A DNA stretch of 64,000 bases. Origin: Pirellula sp. (GTDB taxonomy: Bacteria; Planctomycetota; Planctomycetia; Pirellulales; Lacipirellulaceae). Positions 43,889 through 52,189 of the stretch are shown here, in pieces. Location of the stretch: positions 1 to 64,000 of the forward strand of contig PNKX01000020.1 in the NCBI GenBank assembly GCA_013822725.1. The letters run 5' to 3'. The notes under the pieces are model-generated. The model was not told where the DNA came from. It did not search any database and saw only the letters and a list, made by a program, of their open reading frames with translations. The translations under genes were made by a program, and so were the position numbers. How positions within the stretch are numbered: position 1 is the first letter of the stretch; the number at the start of each line of letters is the position of its first letter.

Positions 43889-44812
43889 ATGGCGACGGTT
43901 GGATCCACCGCTACCCTCCCCGAACGGACGCGCCCGCTCACGATCGCGTGGGTCCGCGCCGCTGCGCCCACGGGCGTCATCGCTCTGCTAGTCGTCGGAT
44001 CGATACTCCTCACCCGCCGCGCCGCCGGCGCATTCAGCGCGCATCTGCCGACGTTGCCGCTGCTGGCAACGATCGTGCTCACGGCAATGGTCATCCTCGG
44101 CGGCCGCGTCGCCTGGCGGCTCACCAGCCCGCCGCGCCGCCGCGAGCAATTGCAGTTCCGCGAACAGACCGTTGGCTGGGGCGGCACGCTCGCACTGGGG
44201 CTGATGTTCCTCGGCTGCTCGTTCCCGTCGTTCGGCTATTGGAACTGGCTCTGCTGGCTGCCGCTGATTATCGCCGACTACCTCCAGCGCGACTGGTTCT
44301 TCGAAACGGCCCCGCCCGCCTGGACGCCGCGCCTGCACGATCACGAGCCCAACTTGGCGCCGTGGCGTCCGCGCGGCGACAACGCCGAACCGTCTGCGCT
44401 CCTGCCGCTTGCGCCTGCCCGCGAGGAAGTGCGCGAGCACTACCCGCTGTTCGAGCGTGAGTTCGATGAAGCGACCGCCGACGAGGAACAGGGCGGCGAA
44501 ACGCTCCCCTCCAACGTTCTCCAACAACTGACTCGCATCCGCAACGACGCCGGCGTCGAGTCGATCTTCGGTACGCTCCGCGCCGAATTCGCCGCGGGTC
44601 AACGCCACGCCACGCTCCACGTCGGCTTCTGCCCCCCCCTCGCCGACGCCCCCACGGTCGAAGCTGACCCCGCCGACGGCCCCGACGCCACGGTGAAAGT
44701 CATCCAAGCCTTCGCCCACGGTGCCCGGCTCGAAGTCAGACTCACCACCACCGCCGCCGAGCCCTGCTCCGTCCTCCTAGAGATCACCGCGGCGCCTGCC
44801 GACCACTCTTGA
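43889..44812 (+). CDS. Membrane protein with soluble C-terminal domain, unknown
   Basis: A 307-residue protein with three hydrophobic segments: AAAPTGVIALLVVGSILL (about 22-40), LPLLATIVLTAMVILGGRV and GTLALGLMFLGCSFPSFGY. A cytoplasmic part of about 170 residues follows. Its last ~90 residues (VESIFGTLRAEFAAGQRHAT, VKVIQAFAHGARLEVRLTT) alternate like a beta-rich domain. No family is recognised. The start MATVGSTATLPE is chosen; the frame upstream reads through a palindrome. Confidence 0.68.
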   Translation: MATVGSTATLPERTRPLTIAWVRAAAPTGVIALLVVGSILLTRRAAGAFSAHLPTLPLLATIVLTAMVILGGRVAWRLTSPPRRREQLQFREQTVGWGGTLALGLMFLGCSFPSFGYWNWLCWLPLIIADYLQRDWFFETAPPAWTPRLHDHEPNLAPWRPRGDNAEPSALLPLAPAREEVREHYPLFEREFDEATADEEQGGETLPSNVLQQLTRIRNDAGVESIFGTLRAEFAAGQRHATLHVGFCPPLADAPTVEADPADGPDATVKVIQAFAHGARLEVRLTTTAAEPCSVLLEITAAPADHS

Positions 44813-44820
44813 AAAATACT

Positions 44821-45033
44821 TAACCGCCAAGGACGCCAAGGTTCGCCAAGGAAAGAAAAAGGGCCCCGCGAATCACGCGAATGAACGCGAATATAGAAAA
44901 GGAACGGACGTCTTCGTTTTTCATTCGCGCCCATTCGCGTGATTCGCGGGCTATCTGATCCTCCTCGTGCCCGTCGTGCCGTGGTGGTTCAATTCCCCGC
45001 ATTTCCTTGGCGCTCTTGGCGTCCTTGGCGGTT
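44821..45033. repeat. Nested palindromic island R5 upstream of ispF
   Basis: The outer arms are TAACCGCCAAGGACGCCAAG and CTTGGCGTCCTTGGCGGTT. The inner arms are CGCGAATCACGCGAATGAAC and GCCCATTCGCGTGATTCGCG. The layering is like the islands before mrp and fabG. No gene is present. Confidence 0.88.
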
Positions 45034-45093
45034 GCCTTTTTTGAAGCCTGAAACGCCCCCCAGGCTCGCCTGTTAGCCCCGGCAAATTCCCGC

Positions 45094-45111
45094 TATAATC
45101 CGCGCGGAGGG
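45094..45111 (+). promoter_or_regulatory. -10 box and ribosome site before ispF
   Basis: A perfect TATAAT (45094-45099) is followed by GGAGGG (45106-45111). The -35 is weak. The ribosome site is ten bases before an in-frame ATT and about 80 bases before the first ATG/GTG/TTG in frame, so it supports a start near 45122. Confidence 0.55.
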
Positions 45112-45121
45112 ACCCTGGGCA

Positions 45122-45616
45122 ATTCACGCAAACCAACTACGGATCGGACTGGGAGAGGATTCCCATCGCCTCGCGCCCGGCGGACCGCTGCGGTTGGGGG
45201 GCGTCGACGTGCCGCACGACCGGCACGCCGTCGGCCATAGCGACGCCGACGTGCTGCTCCACGCCATCACCGACGCCCTGCTCGGCGCCGCCGGCTTGCC
45301 CGACATCGGCGTCCTGTTCCCGAACACGGAGGAAGCGAACCGCGGCCGCGACTCGGCCGACATGCTGCGACTGGCCTACGACCGCGTCACCGCCGCCGGC
45401 TACCGACTAGCCAACCTCGACGCCGTCGTCCACGCCCAACGCCCAAAACTCTCGCCACATAAAGCCGCGATCGTCGATCGCGTCGCCGCCATCCTCGGCG
45501 TCGAACCGAACCAAATCAACTTGAAAGCAAAAACCGGCGAAGGCGTCGGGCCAGTCGGACAAGAAGAACTAATCGAAGCCCGCTGCGTGGCGCTACTAGA
45601 GAAAATCAAAACCTAA
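45122..45616 (+). CDS. ispF: 2-C-methyl-D-erythritol 2,4-cyclodiphosphate synthase (MEP pathway)
   Basis: IspF closes CDP-ME-2-phosphate to the cyclodiphosphate for isoprenoids. The sequence RIGLGEDSHRLAPGGPLRLG with the metal ligands Asp and His, then HSDADVLLHAI, GLPDIGVLFPNT, AQRPKLSPHK, and INLKAKTGEGVG, is complete. But the first ATG/GTG/TTG in frame is a TTG at 45194, which would remove strand 1 and the D-x-H metal site. GGAGGG ten bases before ATT at 45122 gives a 164-residue protein of normal length, so I propose this rare ATT start. ATC at 45143 is a weaker alternative. Confidence 0.82.
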   Translation: MHANQLRIGLGEDSHRLAPGGPLRLGGVDVPHDRHAVGHSDADVLLHAITDALLGAAGLPDIGVLFPNTEEANRGRDSADMLRLAYDRVTAAGYRLANLDAVVHAQRPKLSPHKAAIVDRVAAILGVEPNQINLKAKTGEGVGPVGQEELIEARCVALLEKIKT

Positions 45617-45678
45617 AGCGTGCCACAGGCAACCAAATTCGGAAGCCAAGTTTTAGTCACACGAGCATTCAACGAATA

Positions 45679-45856
45679 GGACGCGGATTTACACGGATTG
45701 AACGGATTTTCACGGATCTGAAAGATGCCGTGAAGAACTCGACCACTCGTTCCCGGTTCCTAATTATCATACGCGTTAATCCGTCAAATCCGCGAAAATC
45801 CGCGTCCCATTCGTCGCCATCCATCACCGCTCCGGCGGGTCGTTGACCCGCGGCTA
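45679..45856. repeat. ACGCGGATTTACACGG island plus R4 upstream of cysS
   Basis: GGACGCGGATTTACACGGAT (45679) faces an inverted CCGCGAAAATCCGCGTCC (ending 45807), then an R4 copy, CCGGCGGGTCGTTGACCCG (45831-45849). A/T-rich CAAATCTCAAATC words follow up to the cysS start. The same two elements, in the same order, precede ruvA. Confidence 0.85.
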
Positions 45857-45896
45857 TCAAATCTCAAATCTGAGATCTCAAATCTCAAATCAACCC

Positions 45897-47681
45897 ATGC
45901 CCGCTGCTCCCCAAACCCAATCGACCGCCGTGGAACTTTCCGCCCCGCATCCTACGCTCACCGTCTACAACACCCTCTCCAAAAAGAAGGAACCGTTCCG
46001 CACGGTTGAAGAGGGCAAGGTCGGCGTCTACCTCTGCGGCCCCACGGTCTACGACAAAGCCCACATCGGCCACATGGTCGGCCCGGTGATTTTTGACTGC
46101 ATCAAGCGGTATCTGAAGTACTGCGGCTACCACGTCACCTGGGTGGTCAATATCACCGACGTCGACGACAAGCTGATCAACAAGGCGAACGATCGCGGCA
46201 TCACAATGCTCGAAGTCGCCGAGGAAAACATCGCCGACTACAACGGCAACCTCGCGGCGCTGGGCGTCGATCAGATCGATCACTTCCCCCGCGCCACCGA
46301 GTGCATGCCGGAGATCATCGCGATCGTCCAGTCGCTCATCGACAGCGGCTACGCCTACGAGTCCGAAGGGGACGTTTACTTCGACGTGACGAAGGATCGC
46401 GAATACGGCAAACTCTCGAACCGTTCGCTCGACCAGGTCCAAGGCGATGGTGGCGGCGGAGCCGAGCGGAAGCGCAGCTCCGCTGACTTCGCGCTCTGGA
46501 AGAGCGCCAAGCCCGGCGAGCCGGCGTGGGACAGCCCCTGGGCCAAGGGTCGCCCCGGATGGCACATCGAGTGCTCGGCGATGAGCAAGAAGTTGCTGGG
46601 CGAGACGTTCGACATCCACGGCGGCGGCCTCGACCTCGTCTTCCCCCACCACGAAAACGAAATCGCCCAAAGCGAATGCTGCCACGGCAAGACGTTCGCC
46701 ACCTACTGGGCCCACAACGGCCTCCTCCGCCGCGACGCCACCGCCGGCAAGATCGGCGGCCGCGCCGAACGCACAGGCGACACCCCCGGACTGGCCGCTT
46801 CAGCGGCCAGTAGCCCCGAAGAACAAGTCAGCGGCAAAATGAGCCGCTCCAAAGGCGCCGGCGGCCTCGCCGATCTCATCGCCAAGCAAGGCGGCGAACG
46901 AATCCGCTTCTTCCTCCTCCGCACGCACTACCGCAGCACGGTCCTCTTCAGCGAAGAGGCGATCGAAGAAGCCGCGATCGGCCTCGAAGCGTTCTACCGC
47001 CTCTTCAAGCGCTACCATCGCATCACCAAGGGCGACTTCTATCACCTCCAAGCCCGCGCTCACCGCACCGAGGGCGATACGCAGCCGACCGGCAACGCCG
47101 CGCTCGACGCCGCCGCGGCCTGCAAAGCAAAGTTCATCACCGCGATGGACGACGACTTCAACACCGGCGGCGCCATCGGCGAGTTGTTCGAACTTGCGAA
47201 GATCGCCAATCGCTACTGCGATGAAAATAACCTCGAAGGCGGCGGCGCCGACAACGCCACGATCGGTGATCTGACGCTGCTCATGGCGACAATCAAAGAA
47301 CTCGCCAACATCCTCGGCATCTTCCTGCATCCCCCGATTCTGGCGGGGGGCGGCGGCGATGAAACGCTCGGCAAAGTGATGCCGCTGGTGATCGAACTCC
47401 GCGCCGAGGCTCGCGCCGCAAAGAACTTCGCCGTGGCCGACGCCATCCGCGACGGGCTCGCCCCCACGGGCGTGAAACTCGAAGACCGCGCCGGCGGCAC
47501 CGAGTGGACCGGCGGCGGCGACGGCGCCATCGATAAAGTGATGGCGATGCTGATCGACCTGCGGCAGACGGCTCGCAAAAACAAAGATTTCAAAACCAGC
47601 GACGCGATTCGTGACCGTCTCGCAGCGGTTGGCGTGATTTTGGAGGATCGCTCCGGCGGAACGGAATGGACGCGGGCGTGA
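45897..47681 (+). CDS. cysS: Cysteinyl-tRNA synthetase with duplicated C-terminal segment
   Basis: A 594-residue class I synthetase, longer than the ~460-500 usual. Motifs: VYLCGPTVYDKAHIGHMVG (zinc Cys and HIGH), NITDVDDKLI, GRPGWHIECSAMS, DIHGGGLDLVFPHHENEIAQ, and a KMSRSKG signature. Before KMSRS there is an extra ~30-residue segment, part of it encoded by a palindrome (46788-46815). The C-terminal segment (KVMPLVIELRAEAR...GGTEWT, 46 residues) is repeated, with 29 of 46 identities by eye, in KVMAMLIDLRQTAR...GGTEWT. Ordinary CysRS has one copy. The start MPAAPQTQST is preferred. Confidence 0.94.
   Translation: MPAAPQTQSTAVELSAPHPTLTVYNTLSKKKEPFRTVEEGKVGVYLCGPTVYDKAHIGHMVGPVIFDCIKRYLKYCGYHVTWVVNITDVDDKLINKANDRGITMLEVAEENIADYNGNLAALGVDQIDHFPRATECMPEIIAIVQSLIDSGYAYESEGDVYFDVTKDREYGKLSNRSLDQVQGDGGGGAERKRSSADFALWKSAKPGEPAWDSPWAKGRPGWHIECSAMSKKLLGETFDIHGGGLDLVFPHHENEIAQSECCHGKTFATYWAHNGLLRRDATAGKIGGRAERTGDTPGLAASAASSPEEQVSGKMSRSKGAGGLADLIAKQGGERIRFFLLRTHYRSTVLFSEEAIEEAAIGLEAFYRLFKRYHRITKGDFYHLQARAHRTEGDTQPTGNAALDAAAACKAKFITAMDDDFNTGGAIGELFELAKIANRYCDENNLEGGGADNATIGDLTLLMATIKELANILGIFLHPPILAGGGGDETLGKVMPLVIELRAEARAAKNFAVADAIRDGLAPTGVKLEDRAGGTEWTGGGDGAIDKVMAMLIDLRQTARKNKDFKTSDAIRDRLAAVGVILEDRSGGTEWTRA
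46788..46815. repeat. In-frame palindrome inside cysS
   Basis: ACTGGCCGCTT (46790-46800) is followed directly by CAGCGGCCAGT (46801-46811), a nearly loop-free palindrome. It lies in the extra segment before KMSRS and encodes a Pro/Gly/Ala/Ser-rich bit. An intergenic relative is at 43755-43780. Confidence 0.7.
47373..47672 (+). repeat. Tandem duplication of the cysS C-terminal coding segment
   Basis: Two 138-base units (47373-47510 and 47535-47672) encode homologous 46-residue segments, separated by a Gly/Asp-rich spacer of eight codons. The unit matches the single C-terminal helix-plus-tail (D-A-I-R-D-x-L...G-V-x-L-E-D) of normal CysRS. Confidence 0.85.
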
Positions 47682-47714
47682 GTTAATCGAAACCTCGCTG
47701 AATAAGAACGCTGC

Positions 47715-47987
47715 ATGAAACTCAAGTTCTCAATTCGCGGGCTGTTAATTTCGACGTCAGCTATCGCTGTCTTACTAGGTTACGGCCAAGTGCGACGTCA
47801 ACGGATCTTGTCAGACGTGGAAGCGCTCAAGTCCAGGAACGTAATAATCGAGGCTCCTCACGATGCAATCGATTTCTTGTGGCAGCGAGTTCCGGAGCAG
47901 GCATACGTTTGGCTTTACGACCCAGAAGTAGGAAAGCAAGTCGAAAGGCTTGGCGTTCGAGATTTCACCTGGACATGTCAACGCTAA
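47715..47987 (+). CDS. Small signal-anchored protein, unknown
   Basis: A 90-residue protein beginning MKLKFSIRGLLISTSAIAVL, an uncleaved-looking N-terminal TM helix with the F-S-I-R-G-L-L pattern I associate with small planctomycete membrane proteins. The rest has acidic and aromatic residues (DAIDFLWQRVPEQAYVWLY). No function is inferred. It lies 33 bases after cysS on the same strand and is more AT-rich than its neighbours. Confidence 0.65.
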   Translation: MKLKFSIRGLLISTSAIAVLLGYGQVRRQRILSDVEALKSRNVIIEAPHDAIDFLWQRVPEQAYVWLYDPEVGKQVERLGVRDFTWTCQR

Positions 47988-48037
47988 ACGCCGCGCGATA
48001 GGTTCTTAACTAGCTGAAGAACGGTGAAGTTCAACGC

Positions 48038-48574
48038 ATGCGCATCCTCGGCATCGATCCTGGCCTCAACACCACCGGTTACGGCGTGCTCGAAATCGTC
48101 AACCGGAAGGTGCGGCTCGTCGAAGCCGGCGTCGTCCGCGGCAAGACGAAGGGTTCGCTCACCGCCCGCGTCCGCGAGATCCACGAAGGCGTCTCCGACG
48201 TCATCGCCTCGCTCAAGCCGCAGGTCCTCGCGCTCGAAAAGATTTACGCCCACTACGATCGCCCGACCACCGCGATCCTCATGGGCCACGCCCGCGGCGT
48301 GATCGTCCTCGCGGCGGCCCAAGCGGGAATCGACGTCCACGACTACGCGGCGACGCAGGTGAAGAAGTCGCTGACAGACAACGGCCGCGCGCCGAAGTCA
48401 CAAATGCAACTCGCCGTGCAGCGCGAACTGCGGCTCTCCACCCTCCCAGAACCCGCGGACGTGGCCGACGCGCTGGCGATCGCGCTCTGTCACATCTATT
48501 CGTCGCCCGTCTCCGCAGGCGGGTTGCGATTGGACGTGATCGTGAAGTCCAGCGTAACGCCCCCCCGTGCGTAA
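48038..48574 (+). CDS. ruvC: RuvC Holliday junction resolvase
   Basis: A 178-residue nuclease that cuts Holliday junctions resolved by RuvAB. Acidic active-site residues lie in ILGIDPGLNTTGYG, ALEKIYAHYDRPTTA and the C-terminal EPADVADALAIALCH. Length is normal. It is the first of a split ruv set: ruvA follows after a repeat island, and ruvB is 3.6 kb further on. Confidence 0.95.
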   Translation: MRILGIDPGLNTTGYGVLEIVNRKVRLVEAGVVRGKTKGSLTARVREIHEGVSDVIASLKPQVLALEKIYAHYDRPTTAILMGHARGVIVLAAAQAGIDVHDYAATQVKKSLTDNGRAPKSQMQLAVQRELRLSTLPEPADVADALAIALCHIYSSPVSAGGLRLDVIVKSSVTPPRA

Positions 48575-48610
48575 GAAATTCATGTTTAGTCTCGTGCGCT
48601 GCAAAGAATG

Positions 48611-48803
48611 GGACGCGGATTTACACGGATTCAACGGATAGACGCGGATCAATGCAATGATTTCATAAATAGTGTTATCGGCGAACAACCTCACTTCGAA
48701 TTGATCCGTGTTAATCCGCTAAATCCGCGAAAATCCGCGTCCTATTCGTTCTTGTAATTAACCCTTTCGACTACCGCTCCGACGGGTCGTTGACCCGCGG
48801 CTA
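48611..48803. repeat. ACGCGGATTTACACGG island plus R4 upstream of ruvA
   Basis: The arms GGACGCGGATTTACACGGAT and CGCGAAAATCCGCGTCC flank an A/T-rich core, then R4 (CCGACGGGTCGTTGACCCG) ends about 40 bases before the ruvA start. It has the same order as the island before cysS. Confidence 0.85.
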
Positions 48804-48842
48804 CAAAACTCGCAACTCGCGCCTCGCAACTCAAAACTCCTA

Positions 48843-49469
48843 ATGATCACCAAAATCACCGGCATCCCCATCACCGTCTCCGGCGACATCCTCACCCTCG
48901 CCGTCGGCGCCTTCGAATACGAAGTCCTGATCCCCGAATTCACTCGCCGACAGTTGCAGGCGCAGATTGGTCACCAGACGAGCCTCCATACGATCGAGTA
49001 TCTCGAAGGGAACCAGATGGCCAGCCGCCTTACCCCGCGGCTGGTCGGGTTTCTCAACCCGATCGAGCGCGAGTTTTTCGAACTCTTCTGCCAGGTCGAC
49101 GGCGTCGGCGTGAAAAAAGCGCTCCGGTCGATGGTGCGACCTGTCCAAGAAGTCGCCGCGCTGATCGAAGATCAAGATGCGAAGGGTCTCGCCGCGCTGC
49201 CTGGCATCGGCCCGGCGACAGCGGAGCGGGTGATCGCGAAGCTCCGCCGCAAAGTGCCGAAGTTCGCCCTGCTGGTCGGCCGCGACCTGCCGGCCGACAT
49301 TGCCACCGAACGAGATGTCCTGAGCGAAACGTTTGACGCCCTGCGCGCCCTCGGCCACGGCGAATCGGAAGCCCGCAAGTTGCTCGACGATGCGTTGGGC
49401 CGTAAGAAGAAATACAAGGACGTCGACGAAATGCTGCGGGCCGTTTACGAACAACGGCAGGGAGGCTGA
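48843..49469 (+). CDS. ruvA: RuvA Holliday junction binding protein
   Basis: A 208-residue protein with the usual three domains: an OB fold (MITKITGIPITVSGDILTLA start), two helix-hairpin-helix motifs (LFCQVDGVGVKKALR and LAALPGIGPATAERVI), and a flexible linker followed by the C-terminal RuvB-binding helical domain (EARKLLDDALGRKKK). It tetramerises on the junction and loads RuvB. The start codon is tight after repeat elements. Confidence 0.94.
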   Translation: MITKITGIPITVSGDILTLAVGAFEYEVLIPEFTRRQLQAQIGHQTSLHTIEYLEGNQMASRLTPRLVGFLNPIEREFFELFCQVDGVGVKKALRSMVRPVQEVAALIEDQDAKGLAALPGIGPATAERVIAKLRRKVPKFALLVGRDLPADIATERDVLSETFDALRALGHGESEARKLLDDALGRKKKYKDVDEMLRAVYEQRQGG

Positions 49470-49526
49470 GTCCATCGACTCCGTCGCCTGACGACTTTGT
49501 AACGGTTTGAATTCGGGAAGGATGAA

Positions 49527-49698
49527 CCACGAAAAAGACGAAAGAAACGAAAAACAAAATCGAGAAAAAAGTTACCGCGAATCACGCGAATTGACGCGAA
49601 TGAAATTCAACGACTTCTCGCTTTTATTCGCGCAGATTCGCGTGATTCGCGGTTAATGTCTTCCCATTTCCTTTCGTTCCTTTCGTCTTTTTCGTGGC
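49527..49698. repeat. Nested palindromic island upstream of the alpha/beta hydrolase
   Basis: The outer arms are ACCACGAAAAAGACGAAAG and its inverse CTTTCGTCTTTTTCGTGG. The inner arms are TTACCGCGAATCACGCGAA and ATTCGCGTGATTCGCGGTTA. The inner part is shared with the island before ispF. No gene is present. Confidence 0.85.
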
Positions 49699-49787
49699 TA
49701 AATGTCTTTCCCCTGGAACTCTCGCAAATCACCGCCTCCCGCGCCGACTCGTAACGGAAATTCGACCAATCCGCTTCTGGAACTAGA

Positions 49788-50669
49788 ATGGAGATATCAC
49801 CCCCTTTGGTGAAGGCTGGCCGCCGCGTTCGTCGCATCGTCCTGCCGCTCCTTTTCTCATACTTGGCGCTCGTAGTCATGCTCAGTCTGGTTGAACGCTG
49901 GCTCGTCTATCCGGCCCCGCGGGCTCACGAGGGAGATTGGGTCGCCGCCGACTTTCTGCACGAAGACATTCAGTTCGCCGGCGCCGACGGAGCGAAACTC
50001 CACGGCTGGTACGTTCCCCACCCGAACCCTAAGGCCGTCGTCCTCTTTTGCCACGGCAACGGCGAGAACGTCGCCGAACTGCGCCCGCTGCTCGAACTCC
50101 TCCACGACCGCACCGACGTCTCCATCTTCGCGTGGGACTATCGCGGCTACGGCAAGAGCGAAGGGAAGCCGCAAGAAAGCAACCTGCTCGCCGACGCCCG
50201 CGCCGCACAACTCGTGCTGGCCAAACGCGCCGGCGTCGAGCCGAGCGACATCGTCGTCTATGGCCGCTCGCTCGGCGGCGCCGTCGCCGTCGGCCTCGCC
50301 GCGGAACACCCCGTGCGCGGCATGGTGCTGGAGCGGACCTTCGCCGACATGGTCGAGACGGCCGCCTACCACTTCCCCTGGCTGCCGGTCCGCTGGGTGA
50401 TGAAGAACCGCTATCCCTCGATCGAACGCATCGTCACCTACCGCGGCCCCCTCTTCCAAAGCCACGGCACCGCCGACGAAGTGGTGCCGTTCGAGATGGG
50501 GAAGCGGCTCTTCGACGCCGCAACCACCGCGAAGAAAACGTTCTTCGTCGTCGAAGAGGGGAGCCACAACGCCCCGCAACCGCCCGAGTACTACAAAGCC
50601 CTCGGTGAATTCTTCGACTCGCTACCCGCGTTGAGCCAAGGCCAACGCGAACACGTCGCCGCGGGGTAG
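49788..50669 (+). CDS. Membrane-anchored alpha/beta hydrolase
   Basis: A 293-residue hydrolase. One N-terminal TM helix (VLPLLFSYLALVVMLSLV) is followed by an alpha/beta-hydrolase domain: oxyanion region FCHGNGENV, WDYRGYGKSEG, nucleophile elbow YGRSLGGA (Ser), Asp in HGTADEVVP and His in EEGSHNAP. It belongs with the FrsA/BEM46-like group of serine hydrolases; the substrate is unknown. It lies between ruvA and a PrsW-like gene on the opposite strand. Confidence 0.85.
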   Translation: MEISPPLVKAGRRVRRIVLPLLFSYLALVVMLSLVERWLVYPAPRAHEGDWVAADFLHEDIQFAGADGAKLHGWYVPHPNPKAVVLFCHGNGENVAELRPLLELLHDRTDVSIFAWDYRGYGKSEGKPQESNLLADARAAQLVLAKRAGVEPSDIVVYGRSLGGAVAVGLAAEHPVRGMVLERTFADMVETAAYHFPWLPVRWVMKNRYPSIERIVTYRGPLFQSHGTADEVVPFEMGKRLFDAATTAKKTFFVVEEGSHNAPQPPEYYKALGEFFDSLPALSQGQREHVAAG

Positions 50670-50673
50670 CCAC

Positions 50674-50829
50674 GGATCAACGGCCCGCCGAAGCGAATTG
50701 ATTTATGATTTAGGATGTATGATTTCAGATTTGAAGAGGCGGCAACCAATTCGCCAGCACATCCTAAATCTCAAATCCTAAATCATAAATCTCCTCAATT
50801 CCGCTCTGGCGGGTCGTTGAGCCGCGGCT
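50674..50829. repeat. Inverted pair of R4 elements with AT-rich core
   Basis: CGGATCAACGGCCCGCCGAAGC (part; 50674-50695) faces CTCTGGCGGGTCGTTGAGCC (from 50804). ATTTATGATTTAGGA and ATCCTAAATCATAAAT lie between them. It ends three bases before the last codon of the PrsW-like gene. Confidence 0.75.
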
Positions 50830-50831
50830 CC

Positions 50832-51980
50832 TCACACCGTCACCATCGTCTCAGGCATCTCACGCAAAAACAGATACGCCATCAGCGACATCGACAGCAC
50901 CTGCCCTGCCAGAGCATCGCATGCCGCTTGGAACCCTAGCTGCCAGCTCACGTAGGCAAACGTCGCCGCCGTCACCATCGATGTCCCCGCCAAGAACGTC
51001 GCGCTCAAGCTCACCGGTTCGCTGCTAGACGGACGCAAGTCGCGCAGCTCGCGAAAGAACTGGTAGACCACCAGGGCGAAGGCGATCATGCCTACCATGC
51101 TGAACTCGCCAAAGGCCGGCACCACAATCGCCGCGTCGTACAGCCCATGCGCCGCGACCATCAGCCCGATCACTAACAGCGTCTGCGGTCCCCACCCTTT
51201 CGGATCGCGCGCGGCCCGGTACAACGCCAAGCCCGCCAGCCCCGTGAGCGTCATGTGAAACGGGTTCGCCGTGAGATAACGCCCCACCGCTTCCAACCCG
51301 CTACTCCCATGAAAATAAGTCACGTTCTCGATGAAGGCGAACCCCAGCCCCACCGAGGCCGCCGTGAGCATCGCAATCAAGTCGCCGCGAACCCAAAGCA
51401 GCAACGGGATGAGCGGCACAAAGCAAAGCAGCTTCGCGCCCTCCTCGGGAAGTCCGACGCCTAACACAAAGAAGCGAATTCCCTCTACCAGTTCCGCCGA
51501 CTCCGCCAGGCCAAGTCGCCGCTCCAGCCACATGCTGAAAAAATGCGTCGGCCAGATGCTCAGGCATCCCATCGCGAATCCGCCGAGCATCAGCCACAGC
51601 TTCGCGTCGCGTACAGCTCGCACTTGCGCCGCCTGCAAACAAAAGATTAGCCAGCAAATCCCCGCAAAGGCTGCAAGCACCAGCGGCGCGGGATTCGCCA
51701 TTCGCTGAAACGCCACCGCCGGCAACGCCCACCACACTTCACGCCAGGATCCCTCATCCGCGAGCGCTTCCAACTTCTCAACGGCATCCTCCCCACCCCC
51801 GGCTCCATCCTCCTCGTCCGGCGCCAGCACCATATTCGCGCCGCCCCCAGCGCCGCGCAGAAAGTGCGCCCCCATCCCGCCGAAAATCCCCGCCGCCAGA
51901 ATCGCGAACACCATCTGCCACAGAAACTGCGGATTCCGCGTCTTCCGCCGCAGATAGTTTCGCCAGTTTCGCTCAGCCAT
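50832..51980 (-). CDS. PrsW-family intramembrane glutamic protease
   Basis: A 382-residue polytopic protein. After an N-terminal TM helix and a Gly/Glu-rich loop come seven or eight hydrophobic segments. The PrsW motifs are present: LPEEGAKLLCF (the Glu-Glu pair), GLGFAFIENVTYF and NPFHMTLTGLAG. PrsW proteases cut membrane-bound anti-sigma factors; no direct target neighbour is here, though an anti-sigma is encoded at 18.4 kb. The start MAERNWRNYL is chosen; the open frame upstream has no hydrophobic or conserved sequence. It is divergent from ruvB. Confidence 0.85.
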   Translation of the reverse strand: MAERNWRNYLRRKTRNPQFLWQMVFAILAAGIFGGMGAHFLRGAGGGANMVLAPDEEDGAGGGEDAVEKLEALADEGSWREVWWALPAVAFQRMANPAPLVLAAFAGICWLIFCLQAAQVRAVRDAKLWLMLGGFAMGCLSIWPTHFFSMWLERRLGLAESAELVEGIRFFVLGVGLPEEGAKLLCFVPLIPLLLWVRGDLIAMLTAASVGLGFAFIENVTYFHGSSGLEAVGRYLTANPFHMTLTGLAGLALYRAARDPKGWGPQTLLVIGLMVAAHGLYDAAIVVPAFGEFSMVGMIAFALVVYQFFRELRDLRPSSSEPVSLSATFLAGTSMVTAATFAYVSWQLGFQAACDALAGQVLSMSLMAYLFLREMPETMVTV

Positions 51981-52189
51981 CGCTCCGCCCCATTGCTCGC
52001 ACCCCGCCGCTCGCGGCTTAGCGCCCCCGTTTCGCGGTTCACTTCTCCCGCAATCTTCGGGTATAGTACCACCAGCGGTAGCGTACATGCGTTCAGAAAC
52101 TTCACAAGTCGCCGGGGGCGAGGACGCCCCGGCTCGCCTTGCCGCGATCAAGCATCCAGCAACTAGCATCCAGCATCCCCCTTCGCCAC

